Shown here: positions 25,045 to 33,911 of the stretch, one piece after another
Numbering within the stretch: position 1 is the stretch's first letter
Layout of the letters: the number at the start of each line of letters is the position of its first letter
Assembly (NCBI GenBank): GCA_003216635.1
Contig: QCIO01000004.1
Location: forward strand, 1-64,000
Direction of reading: 5' to 3'
DNA length: 64,000 bases
Source: Prochlorococcus sp. AG-402-L23
Lineage (GTDB): Bacteria > Cyanobacteriota > Cyanobacteriia > PCC-6307 > Cyanobiaceae
Position numbers and translations under genes: made by a program
The notes under the pieces: generated by a model
What the model was told of the DNA's origin: nothing
Seen by the model: the letters and a program-made list of their open reading frames with translations, nothing else
Databases searched by the model: none

Positions 25045-26853
25045 TTACCCGTAATTTAGAATTATCAATGCTGGCACTGTAAATGACATTATAAATGTTA
25101 ATCCAGCTCCATATTTTGCGATATCAAAAAATCTATATCTTCCAGGACCATAAACCATTAAATTTGTTTGATAACCCATTGGAGTCAAGAAAGATTGACT
25201 TGCACCGAACAAAACAAGCATTATTAAAGCGCTTGGTGAAATGCCTAAAACATTTGAGAATTCAATAGCAACAGGCAAAATCAAAGCAACCGAAGCTGCA
25301 TTACTTATAAATTGTGTAAGAATAACTGTCGATACAAAAATTACGACTAGTGCAAAATACAGAGGCATACCATTAAGGGCAAAGTTTAGATTTACTGCAA
25401 TTAAATCTGCTAATCCTGTTACTTGCATAGCTACGCTAAAGCATGATAAAGATCCTAACAATAAAATAACGTCTAATCTAATTGATTTTTGTATCTCTGC
25501 AGGTCTTAAACATCCAAAAGCCACCATGGCAATGACTGCTAAAAGGACTGAACCTACTAATGGAATATTAGAAACTGAAGGCAAAACCACCATTCCTATT
25601 GCAATTGCAATCGATATAGGTTTTTTTATCAAAAAAGGTAAATCGTCTTCGAATTGATCTAAAACAAGCAAATCATTGCTAGCTTGCAAACCTCTTATTG
25701 AATCTAACGGTGCTTGCAATAATAAAACATCTCCAGCCCTTAAAACCGCTTGGCCTAATCTCTCCTGAACCGTTTGTTGTCCTCTTCTTAGTGCCAAAAC
25801 TGTTGCATTATGTCGCTGCCTAAATCTTAATTCTCTCAAACTTGCACCTGCTAAAGTTGAGCCAGCTGGTAACAAGGCTTCAAAGGTCTTAGTACCTTCA
25901 TCATCTGAGAAAACATTAGCTCTATCGAAAGATGTTTTGTTTTCGCCTAACAAAATGGTATGTTCCTGCTGCAACCTAAATAAGTCTGCCCTTGTAACGC
26001 GGATTATTAATCTATCATCCGGTTCAATCTTTCTATCAGCCAAAGGAGGAAGAATAACTTTTCCATTTCGTTGCAATTCCAGAACATCAACGTCAAATCG
26101 TCTCTGCAATCTACTATTTCTGACAGATTGTCCAACTAATTCTGAAGTAGAGGGAATAGTAACTTCAGTAAAGTATATATTCATATCACTATTTTTAATA
26201 AATTCCTTATCTCTTCCTCTATCTGGCAAAAGCACGTCAGAAACTAGAATCATATAGGTTGTACCTATAAGCCATACAGGAATTCCGATTGAGGTCAAAC
26301 TAAACAACTCCAAAGCTCCATAACCTAATTGTTGACTAATATCACTTACAAGAAGATTTACTGAGCTACCCAATAATGTAAGGGTTCCACCTAGTAAAGT
26401 AGCAAAAGAAAGAGGTAATAAAACTTTTGATGGTGATATATTTCTCCGCTCGCACCAACCTTCAATTAAGGGTAACAAAGAAGCTACTACTGGCGTATTA
26501 GGTACAATTCCAGATATTGGAGCAATCAAAAAAGCTATTAAAGAAATTAATTTCCTTGGCGTTCTAATACTTTCAGAAGAAATCAATTCTCTAACTCTGT
26601 CTAAAGCACCACTTTTAAATAATGCAGAAGAAACTGCAAACAAACCCATAAGAGTAATTAAGGATGGGCTACCAAATCCAGCTAAAGCTTTTTCAGGAGA
26701 AAGAACCCCTGTAGCTATAAATATTCCAACACATAACAAACCAGTCAATTCTGGCGCAATAGTATTTTTAATAAACAAAATTATTGACATTATTAAAACA
26801 ACTACCGTTATAAACGCATCAAAATTATTACTAACTACTGCAATTAAATTCAT
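25045..26853 (-). CDS. SLC13-family permease with internal RCK_C (TrkA-C) domains
   Basis: A 602-residue divalent-anion/Na+ symporter-like protein. The N-terminal membrane block includes VFSPEKALAGFGSP-like and PNTPVVASLLPLIEGW segments; the C-terminal block includes TQFISNAASVALILPVAIEF, both typical of the ArsB/NhaD-SLC13 fold. In between lie two RCK_C domains (about 205-290 and 300-385). The substrate (sulfate, dicarboxylate or other) is not determined. It is 4 nt upstream of ktrB, so potassium and anion transport genes share a transcript. Confidence 0.88.
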   Translation of the reverse strand: MNLIAVVSNNFDAFITVVVLIMSIILFIKNTIAPELTGLLCVGIFIATGVLSPEKALAGFGSPSLITLMGLFAVSSALFKSGALDRVRELISSESIRTPRKLISLIAFLIAPISGIVPNTPVVASLLPLIEGWCERRNISPSKVLLPLSFATLLGGTLTLLGSSVNLLVSDISQQLGYGALELFSLTSIGIPVWLIGTTYMILVSDVLLPDRGRDKEFIKNSDMNIYFTEVTIPSTSELVGQSVRNSRLQRRFDVDVLELQRNGKVILPPLADRKIEPDDRLIIRVTRADLFRLQQEHTILLGENKTSFDRANVFSDDEGTKTFEALLPAGSTLAGASLRELRFRQRHNATVLALRRGQQTVQERLGQAVLRAGDVLLLQAPLDSIRGLQASNDLLVLDQFEDDLPFLIKKPISIAIAIGMVVLPSVSNIPLVGSVLLAVIAMVAFGCLRPAEIQKSIRLDVILLLGSLSCFSVAMQVTGLADLIAVNLNFALNGMPLYFALVVIFVSTVILTQFISNAASVALILPVAIEFSNVLGISPSALIMLVLFGASQSFLTPMGYQTNLMVYGPGRYRFFDIAKYGAGLTFIMSFTVPALIILNYG

Positions 26854-26902
26854 ACGAAACTTATTTAACTCAATATACCCAAAAACAATATTTCAAAAAA
26901 GT

Positions 26903-28096
26903 TTACTTGAAATTATCTTTTTTAAGAAACTTTTTAAAAATAGATTTTTTTTGGAATATCCATGAAGATGCAGATTTTAAGCTTTCAGTAATATCAGGCA
27001 ACTTGGAAGCATATATAAGTCTTCTTGCCTCAAAAGCCAATTTCCCAGATAAAGTAACCCCAAGCCCAGAAATTGAAGCTTCTCCTATTCCTAAGCTAAT
27101 CATTTCACCATTGTCTTTAAATTCAAAGGGTAAAGGATCCTTTCCTTGAATTAAAAGTTCTAAATTATTAGCCAGATAATTGCCTTCCTGCATAGCGACC
27201 TGAGCAGTTATGGGTAAATCCTCCATTCCTTCAATAACTGAAATATCTCCAATAGCAAAACAGTTTTTATAGTTTTCTATTTGCAAATTATTATTAACTA
27301 AAATTCGTCCAAACTTTTTTGCTATTTGATCAGTTTCTAAATAAGACAAATTAGGTTTGACACCTGCAGTCCAAATAACAATATCTTTATCCAAGGAAGT
27401 TATTCCAAACTCACTATTAATACTAATCTTAGTTTCTGAGACTTCTTTAACTGTGGAATTCAAAAGAACGTTTATTTTTCTTTTTTCTAATGCTTTCTCT
27501 GCTTGTTCTCTATTAAAAATTTTGTTTTTATTGAGGATTTCGTTTGATTTTTCTATTACATTAATTTCAAATTGGTCTGTAAAAATATCTTTAACTTTGC
27601 ATGCCAACTCTACGCCAGAGGGACCACCTCCAACTATGAATAACTTTTTATGCAAAGCAGTATCTTGTGATTTTTTTAAAAAAGAATTTAATTTATTTAG
27701 ATCGTGAACATCATTAAAAAAATAACAATTTTCATCTACACCTTTTATAAAAAAACTATTTGGAGTAGATCCTGTACAGATAACAAGATATTGATAATTT
27801 AATTTTAAATCGTCACTAAATTCAAGAATATTTTCTTTGAAGGAAATCTTGGTTAAACAATTTCTTAAAAAAGTTATACCCGCATCAGAAAAAATATTTG
27901 CAAATTTTGGGGTGGCTTCCCAACTTCTTATTTCTTTACTTAAAACTTCGTACATTAAAGGTTTAAATATAAAGTTAGTTTCAGAATCAACCACAAGAAT
28001 CGGTAAAGAAGGATTAAGATTCTTTAAATTCAAAGCAAATGTCATACCTGCAAAACCTGCTCCAACTATTACTATTGGTTTTTGTATTGATTTCAT
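26903..28096 (-). CDS. NDH-2-like NAD(P)/FAD oxidoreductase
   Basis: A 397-residue flavoprotein with two Rossmann motifs: FAD-binding VIVGAGFAGMTFALNLK at the N-terminus and NADH-binding FIVGGGPSGVELACKV near residue 150; then VIWTAGVKPN and the FAD-closing FAIGDISVIEG. This is the type-II NADH dehydrogenase family of cyanobacteria (Ndb-like), which reduces quinone without pumping protons. The C-terminal part is amphipathic/basic, consistent with membrane association. It is 49 nt upstream of the SLC13 gene. Confidence 0.85.
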   Translation of the reverse strand: MKSIQKPIVIVGAGFAGMTFALNLKNLNPSLPILVVDSETNFIFKPLMYEVLSKEIRSWEATPKFANIFSDAGITFLRNCLTKISFKENILEFSDDLKLNYQYLVICTGSTPNSFFIKGVDENCYFFNDVHDLNKLNSFLKKSQDTALHKKLFIVGGGPSGVELACKVKDIFTDQFEINVIEKSNEILNKNKIFNREQAEKALEKRKINVLLNSTVKEVSETKISINSEFGITSLDKDIVIWTAGVKPNLSYLETDQIAKKFGRILVNNNLQIENYKNCFAIGDISVIEGMEDLPITAQVAMQEGNYLANNLELLIQGKDPLPFEFKDNGEMISLGIGEASISGLGVTLSGKLAFEARRLIYASKLPDITESLKSASSWIFQKKSIFKKFLKKDNFK

Positions 28097-28191
28097 TAGA
28101 GAAATATTGTTATGCGTAAATGTATTATTAAACTATACGAATAATTTTTAAATTGAGCGAAATAAAATTAAACTCATAACCAAACTGAATA

Positions 28192-28914
28192 ATGATTGAA
28201 AAAATCCAAAAAGATATTCAAACTAACTTAAGGAAATATAATCAAGAGCTAGTAGATATGAAGCCTCAAGAAATGCTTACATGGGGTTATGAAAAGTTTG
28301 ATAATCAATTTGCTATTACAACAAGTTTTGGTATACAGTCATCAGTCCTTTTAGATATGGTCAGTAAATTACGTCTACAAAAAAAAATCAAAATATTTTG
28401 GATAGATACAGGTTACCTTCCTCCAGAAACATACCATTACTCTGAAAAGCTTATTAATAATTTATCCTTAGAAGTTGAAGTTCTGCAAAGTGAATTATCT
28501 CCAGCAAGAATGGAGGCCAAATACGGAAAACTTTGGGAAACAAATAAAGAGAGTGATTTGGATAAGTATCATGAATGGAGAAAGATAAAACCTTTAGAAA
28601 ATGGTCTAGAAAAATATGATATTTTCTGCTGGGCAAGCGGTGTTAGATCAAGCCAAACAGAAAATAGAAACAAAATGAAATTCTTAGACGTAATTCGTCA
28701 AAGACTCTCTTTAAGACCTTTATTAAATTGGACAAATAAAGATATTTTTTATTATATGGAAGAGAATAATTTACCTGCCCATCCACTTTTTATCAAAGGT
28801 TATTCTTCTGTAGGAGATTGGCATTCAAGCAGTCCCGATGGTATTGAAACAAAGGGCAGAGATACAAGATTTGGGGGGGTTAAACAAGAATGTGGAATAC
28901 ACACTAATAATTAA
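28192..28914 (+). CDS. cysH: Phosphoadenylyl-sulfate (PAPS) reductase
   Basis: CysH reduces PAPS to sulfite in assimilatory sulfate reduction. The 240-residue protein has the PP-loop-like opening TTSFGIQSSVLLDMV, KIKIFWIDTGYLPPETY, and the C-terminal redox cysteine in ECGIH. APS reductases carry a CC...CxxC 4Fe-4S motif; here that position reads YHEWRKIKPL with no cysteine pair, so a cluster-free PAPS-dependent enzyme is indicated. The downstream coaX starts 15 nt after. Confidence 0.9.
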   Translation: MIEKIQKDIQTNLRKYNQELVDMKPQEMLTWGYEKFDNQFAITTSFGIQSSVLLDMVSKLRLQKKIKIFWIDTGYLPPETYHYSEKLINNLSLEVEVLQSELSPARMEAKYGKLWETNKESDLDKYHEWRKIKPLENGLEKYDIFCWASGVRSSQTENRNKMKFLDVIRQRLSLRPLLNWTNKDIFYYMEENNLPAHPLFIKGYSSVGDWHSSSPDGIETKGRDTRFGGVKQECGIHTNN

Positions 28915-28929
28915 ATTGATCATAGAACA

Positions 28930-29619
28930 ATGGTCTCAGATATAAATTTTTTATTAGTAGGCAATAGTAGGCTTCATTGGGCAAAATATTCTAAAAATCA
29001 ATCTAAATTCTTCCATACCAAAAAAGAGCAAAAAGTTCCCGAAAATATAGATCTTGATCAATTAATTTGGGCTTCTGTAGGAAAACTACCAAATTTTTTG
29101 CTGAAAAAAGAAAATGAAATAAAAACTAAAGATATTCAGTTATCAAATCTTCCTGATTATTTTGGAGTTGATAGAGCTCTTGCCTGTATTACCGCTTTAA
29201 AAATTATTGAAAACCCTTTTAAAAAAGATTTGCTAATTGCAGATTTTGGAACAATATTATCAATAACAAAATTGAATTCAAATGGATCTATTATTGGAGG
29301 TCAACTTCTTCCAGGTTTCCTAACACAATTAAAATCAATGGAACAAAATACAAAAAATCTTAAAGTTCCCAAAAAATATGATATTCCTATCAAAGATTTT
29401 TTAATTAATACAGAAGAAGCAATATTAAAAGGAGTAATCAATTCTCTTACTGGCGTGATTAATAGTTTATTTAATCCCGCAAAGGATATTTTAATAATCT
29501 GTGGAGGAGACTCTCAATTACTCATAAAATTTTTAAAGACTCAAAAAGAAAATATTATCAATGCTCCTAATTTAGTTATGGAGGGGATGATTATTCACCA
29601 CCTGTCCGTAAAAAATTAG
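28930..29619 (+). CDS. coaX: Type III pantothenate kinase
   Basis: CoaX phosphorylates pantothenate, the first step of CoA synthesis. The 229-residue protein has the ASKHA-like pattern: N-terminal LLVGNSRLHWAKY, the substrate motif FGVDRALACITAL, the phosphate-binding LIADFGTILSI and PGFLTQLKSM. The family's first aspartate (DxGNT) is replaced here by V in LVGNS, a change I have seen in marine cyanobacterial versions. It meets the convergent peroxiredoxin gene with a 4 nt overlap. Confidence 0.8.
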   Translation: MVSDINFLLVGNSRLHWAKYSKNQSKFFHTKKEQKVPENIDLDQLIWASVGKLPNFLLKKENEIKTKDIQLSNLPDYFGVDRALACITALKIIENPFKKDLLIADFGTILSITKLNSNGSIIGGQLLPGFLTQLKSMEQNTKNLKVPKKYDIPIKDFLINTEEAILKGVINSLTGVINSLFNPAKDILIICGGDSQLLIKFLKTQKENIINAPNLVMEGMIIHHLSVKN

Positions 29620-30083
29620 CTTAACCCAAGGTCTGCAATTATATGATCAGCCATTATTGCTGCTTTTACCTTTAAGTAAATTTTTTCGATATTACCATCA
29701 GTATCGATCAAAAAAGTATTTCTCATCATTCCCATATATTCTTTTCCCATGAATTTCTTAAGTCCATAGCTATCGTAATCAGAAGAAACTTTAAAAGGTT
29801 CAGGATCAGTTAAAAGAATAAAAGGTAAATTAAATTTTTCTATAAACTTCTGATGAGAGGATGCATTATCTTTGCTAATACCAAGCACAACAATGTTATT
29901 TTTTTGGAGTAAATCCCAATTCTCTTTAAAATTACATGCTTCTTTCGAACATCCTGGAGTATTATCTTTTGGATAAAAATATAGTATTATTTTTTTACCT
30001 TTAAAATCACTAAGAGAAACTTCTTTCTCAAAAGAATCTTTTAATTTAAATTCTGGTGCTTTGTCGCCAACCTTAAGAGCCAT
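29616..30083 (-). CDS. Peroxiredoxin Q / bacterioferritin comigratory protein
   Basis: A 155-residue thiol peroxidase. MALKVGDKAPEF opens the fold; the active site is DNTPGCSKEACNF with peroxidatic C45 and resolving C50 (CX4C, the PrxQ/BCP arrangement). It reduces hydroperoxides using thioredoxin. The ATG at 30083 is chosen over the longer frame beginning at 30119, because the extra residues are not family-like. The start lies on the same bases as the TTG of the phosphopantetheinyl transferase on the other strand. Confidence 0.9.
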   Translation of the reverse strand: MALKVGDKAPEFKLKDSFEKEVSLSDFKGKKIILYFYPKDNTPGCSKEACNFKENWDLLQKNNIVVLGISKDNASSHQKFIEKFNLPFILLTDPEPFKVSSDYDSYGLKKFMGKEYMGMMRNTFLIDTDGNIEKIYLKVKAAIMADHIIADLGLS

Positions 30084-30739
30084 TGAAATTATTAAATGAG
30101 TATGAATATAAAATACCAAAAATTTGGTTTTATGAGATTAAAGGTGTGCAAGATGTTGCAACGATAGAAGAAATTAAAACTGCAAAAAATCTATCAAGTT
30201 CAAGATCAAAGATTTTTTTAGAAACAAGAGCTTACTTAAGACAATCACTTTCAAAAATTTTTGATTTAGACCCCCTAGAAATTCCGATTAATGCTCATCC
30301 CGGAGAACCTCCAAGTTTACCCTCAGGCATGGGAAATATAAGTTTAAGTCATTGTAAAGATGCCATTACTATAGTCTGGCATAAAAGCAAAATAGGGATT
30401 GATATTGAGAGAACAGATAGAGATTTTAACTATGTAAAATTTGCAGAAAAATATTTTTTTCATACCAATAAATCAATTCATAATAATTATTTGACAAAAA
30501 AAATGGTATTAAATCAATGGTGTGCTGTTGAAGCGGCTATAAAATGGGATCATGGAAAATTAGCTAAAGACATTAACCATTGGCAATTTTTTGAAAAGCC
30601 AAAAAAGTTAATTCATAAGAAGAAAAACATACATTTAAATTATTCACAGATTAACTTCCATAATTGGACTATCGCTTTAGCCTACGAAGAAAAAACTTCT
30701 TTAAATCCTGAGATTATTTGTTGTTCGAAAAATTTTTAG
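30083..30739 (+). CDS. 4'-phosphopantetheinyl transferase (Sfp-type)
   Basis: A 218-residue Sfp-type enzyme that moves the phosphopantetheine arm of CoA onto acyl carrier protein. Motifs present are GEPPSLPSGMGNISLSHC, the Mg-binding IGIDIERTDRDF and WCAVEAAIKW. Prochlorococcus is expected to use such a protein as its only carrier-protein activator. The start is weakly defined: the TTG at 30083 is the only in-frame start that keeps the family's N-terminal IWFYEIKG, but it overlaps the peroxiredoxin start on the other strand. Confidence 0.85.
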   Translation: MKLLNEYEYKIPKIWFYEIKGVQDVATIEEIKTAKNLSSSRSKIFLETRAYLRQSLSKIFDLDPLEIPINAHPGEPPSLPSGMGNISLSHCKDAITIVWHKSKIGIDIERTDRDFNYVKFAEKYFFHTNKSIHNNYLTKKMVLNQWCAVEAAIKWDHGKLAKDINHWQFFEKPKKLIHKKKNIHLNYSQINFHNWTIALAYEEKTSLNPEIICCSKNF

Positions 30740-32025
30740 TTTTCTTTTCTTCTAAGCAGTTCTTCATATTTAGTTTTTTCCCATCCATTATTATTTGGTT
30801 CCCATATTTTTAAACCTCTTAAAGATTTGGGAAGATATTCTTGTGCGACCCAATTACCTGGATAATTATGAGGATTGACATAACTATTAGAATTATTTTT
30901 TAAATGAAGTGGAACATCAAAAGCATTGGTAGATTTGATTGTTTCAATTGCTTTAAGAATACTTTTCGTACTATTACTTTTTGGAGACATAGCTAAATAT
31001 AAAGAAGCCTGCGTTAATAAATATAATCCTTCTGGAAAACCAACTCTGTCAAAAGCATCACAACAGGATTGTACAACTACTATGGCATTTGGATCAGCTA
31101 TTCCAACATCTTCACTGGCAGATATAAGTAGTCTCCTAAAAATAAAATTAGGATCTTCACCAGCCTCCAACATATTGGCAAGCCAGAATAAAGTTGCATC
31201 TGGATCAGAACCTCTTATTGACTTGATAAAGGCACTTATTACATCGTAATGATTTTGACCATTTTTATCGTAAACAATATTTTTCTTTTGAATTGCATCC
31301 TCTGCTATTGAGAGATTAATCTTGATTTCTTTAGCATCATTTTCAGGAGTTGTTTCTATGGCCATCTCTAAAGCATTGATTAATGTTCTTGCATCACCGC
31401 CAGAAAATTTAACTAAATGACTTATAGCATCTTGAGTTAAATAAACCTTTTTTGAATCTTTTTTTTTAGAATAGTGAGTTATGACTTTTTGTATTATTTT
31501 CTTCAAATTATTTTCTGACAAAGGAAGTAATGTAAAAATACGAGACCTACTAACAAGCGCTTTATTAACGGCAAAGAAAGGGTTTTCAGTTGTAGCACCA
31601 ATAAAAGTTATAGTTCCATTTTCTATTGAAGGTAATAAAGCATCTTGCTGAACTGCTGTAAATCTATGAACCTCATCAATAAATAAAATTGTTTTTCTTT
31701 GTGAATTTATTAATCTATCTTTTGCATTAGCGATTTCATTTCTTAATTCTTTAACACTTGATAATACTGCATTTAACTTAATTAATTTTGAACGCGTATT
31801 AAAGGAAATAATTTCAATTAGAGTAGTTTTTCCGACACCAGGAGGGCCAGAAAAAATAAAATTACTAATCTTATCGTTTAATATTGCACTTCTTAAAAGC
31901 GAATTCTCATTCAGGATTGGTTTTTGACCAAAAAAATCTTCCAAATTCTTTGGTCTTAATTGATCTGCCAAAGGTGCATTATTTTCTATTTGAGAATAAT
32001 TAGTAAATAAATTTTCTGAATGCAT
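30736..32025 (-). CDS. rarA: RarA/MgsA AAA+ ATPase
   Basis: RarA acts at stalled replication forks with SSB. The 429-residue protein begins with PLADQLRPKNLEDFFGQ, then Walker A SGPPGVGKTTLIEI, Walker B KTILFIDEVHRFTA, sensor segment FIGATTENPFFAVN and SRSRIFTLLPL. The C-terminal domain has FIKSIRGSDPDATLFWLANMLE and RRLLISASEDVGIADP, the RarA tetramerisation region. It converges with the phosphopantetheinyl transferase (4 nt overlap). Confidence 0.92.
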   Translation of the reverse strand: MHSENLFTNYSQIENNAPLADQLRPKNLEDFFGQKPILNENSLLRSAILNDKISNFIFSGPPGVGKTTLIEIISFNTRSKLIKLNAVLSSVKELRNEIANAKDRLINSQRKTILFIDEVHRFTAVQQDALLPSIENGTITFIGATTENPFFAVNKALVSRSRIFTLLPLSENNLKKIIQKVITHYSKKKDSKKVYLTQDAISHLVKFSGGDARTLINALEMAIETTPENDAKEIKINLSIAEDAIQKKNIVYDKNGQNHYDVISAFIKSIRGSDPDATLFWLANMLEAGEDPNFIFRRLLISASEDVGIADPNAIVVVQSCCDAFDRVGFPEGLYLLTQASLYLAMSPKSNSTKSILKAIETIKSTNAFDVPLHLKNNSNSYVNPHNYPGNWVAQEYLPKSLRGLKIWEPNNNGWEKTKYEELLRRKEN

Positions 32026-32058
32026 ATAAATAAAATCAAAAAATCATTACTTTCAATT

Positions 32059-33696
32059 CTATGTAATTACTGTAGGAGTTTCCATTTGAGTAAGTTTTGA
32101 AATGTTTAATAAAGTATCTAAATCATTTATTAGAGGTTTCAAAGCGATCTGAGGATTTAACGAAAGATTCTGTTGAGGATTAAAAAATTTCTCAAAGTAA
32201 AGTCTTAATGTTGCACCCTTAGTTCCAGTTCCAGAAAGGCGCAAAATTACTCGAGAATTATCATCAAGCACCAATCTTAAACCTTGATTTTTACTTGTGG
32301 AATTATCAACGGGATCTAAATATGAAAAGTTATCTGCAACTTTAACTAAATGGCCAGCAAAACTATTTCCTTTTAAATTTTCGAGCATAGAAGTTAGGTT
32401 ACCAAAGATTTGATTAGCAATATTTGAGGGAATTGCCTCATAATCATGTCTTGAATAATAATTCCTACCAAATTGTTTCCAATGATTCTGCATCAAATCA
32501 CTTACCGAACATTTTTTCTCAGCTAAAACTTGTAACCAATACAAAACTGCCCATAGTCCGTCTTTCTCTCTTACATGATTACTACCTGTTCCAAAACTTT
32601 CTTCTCCACATAAAGTAATTAAATTAGAATCTAAAAGATTTCCAAAGAACTTCCAGCCAGTAGGTGTCTCGAAACAAGGTATATTTAATGCTCGAGCAAC
32701 ATTATCAACCGCTGAGCTGGTTGGCATAGATCGTGCTACACCTGTAATACCATCTTTATAACCAGGGACACATTTTGTGTTAGCAGTGATAACTGCAAGG
32801 CTATCACTAGGATTTACAAAACATCCACTTCCTAAAATCATATTCCTATCTCCATCTCCATCGCATGCAGCACCAAAACTATAAGATTTTTTATTTAATA
32901 ACAAATCAGCCAAGTGGGATGCGTAAGTAAGATTTGGATCAGGATGTAAACCTCCAAAATCTTTTAACGGGCTACCATTCATGACACAATCATGAGCAAG
33001 ACCCATTTTTTCAACAAAAATATTTTTTGCATATGGGCCTGTAACTGCATTCATTGCATCAAAGATTAAAGAGAAGTCTTTTTTTAAAAAATCACTAATT
33101 TGATCAAAATCAAAAATTTTCTCCATCAAATTAGAATAATCTGTTAATCCATCAATAATTTCTAAGGTAGTTTCACCGTAAGAATAAGTTCCATATTCAC
33201 TAAAATCAGGTAATTGAATTTTACAAATTTTATAACTAGTTAGTAATTGTGAAGCCTTGAAAATCTTATTAGTAATTATCTCAGGAGCTGGGCCACCATT
33301 AGAGATATTCAATTTCACTCCAAAGTCGCCATCAATCCCACCAGGATTATGGCTTGCAGAAAGAATAATTCCACCAATAGCTTTTTGTTTTCTAATTAAA
33401 TGTGATGTCGCAGGCGTAGATAATAAACCGTATTTTGGAACAATAACCTTTTGAACTTTATGTGCAATGCATATTTGGACAATTTTTTCTATTGCTTCAA
33501 TATTGCCATATCTGCCATCACCACCAACTACTAATGTTGAACCTTTTAAATCTTCCAATGATTGTAAAATTGCTTCAATAAAAACTTCTAGATAATGTTC
33601 TTCCTGGAACTTTAAAGTACTTTTTCTTAAACCAGAAGTGCCTGGTTTTTGATCTAGAAAAGGAGAATTGATATTAATTACACTAACTTGAGTCAT
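32059..33696 (-). CDS. pgm: Phosphoglucomutase, alpha-D-glucose phosphate-specific
   Basis: The 545-residue enzyme interconverts glucose-1-phosphate and glucose-6-phosphate. The N-terminus has DQKPGTSGLRKSTL; the phosphoserine loop is ILSASHNPGGIDGDFG; the Mg site is DGDGDRN; the sugar-specificity loop is LCGEESFGTGS; the C-terminal phosphate loop is LRLSGTGTKGATLRLY. These are the eukaryote-like/glycogen-linked PGM class. The upstream gene (rarA is downstream) is a small membrane protein on the same strand. Confidence 0.94.
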   Translation of the reverse strand: MTQVSVININSPFLDQKPGTSGLRKSTLKFQEEHYLEVFIEAILQSLEDLKGSTLVVGGDGRYGNIEAIEKIVQICIAHKVQKVIVPKYGLLSTPATSHLIRKQKAIGGIILSASHNPGGIDGDFGVKLNISNGGPAPEIITNKIFKASQLLTSYKICKIQLPDFSEYGTYSYGETTLEIIDGLTDYSNLMEKIFDFDQISDFLKKDFSLIFDAMNAVTGPYAKNIFVEKMGLAHDCVMNGSPLKDFGGLHPDPNLTYASHLADLLLNKKSYSFGAACDGDGDRNMILGSGCFVNPSDSLAVITANTKCVPGYKDGITGVARSMPTSSAVDNVARALNIPCFETPTGWKFFGNLLDSNLITLCGEESFGTGSNHVREKDGLWAVLYWLQVLAEKKCSVSDLMQNHWKQFGRNYYSRHDYEAIPSNIANQIFGNLTSMLENLKGNSFAGHLVKVADNFSYLDPVDNSTSKNQGLRLVLDDNSRVILRLSGTGTKGATLRLYFEKFFNPQQNLSLNPQIALKPLINDLDTLLNISKLTQMETPTVIT

Positions 33697-33728
33697 ATTT
33701 TTAAGAAACTTCCAAAAATCTAACTAAA

Positions 33729-33899
33729 TTAATGAGGCATTTCGGAAGTTCTTAACATAGCGATAAACCATAATGAAAAAATTAATAATGCACTAAGAAT
33801 TGCATAGTTAACACCAAATTTAGAAATTGTAATTGGAACTATTAGTGGAAACGTTAATGCCCCAAACAATGGAGTAAAAGCTACAATTTTTTTCATCAT
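33729..33899 (-). CDS. Small two-helix membrane protein, 56 residues
   Basis: A 56-residue hydrophobic protein with two helices: KKIVAFTPLFGALTFPLIVP and NYAILSALLIFSLWFIAML, ending with a polar tail TSEMPH. Two adjacent ATGs (33899 and 33896) are possible starts. No family recognised. It sits between the DUF4912 gene (12 nt upstream) and pgm (32 nt downstream), all on the minus strand, so it is likely part of one transcript. Confidence 0.6.
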   Translation of the reverse strand: MMKKIVAFTPLFGALTFPLIVPITISKFGVNYAILSALLIFSLWFIAMLRTSEMPH

Positions 33900-33911
33900 T
33901 AATTTAATTTA

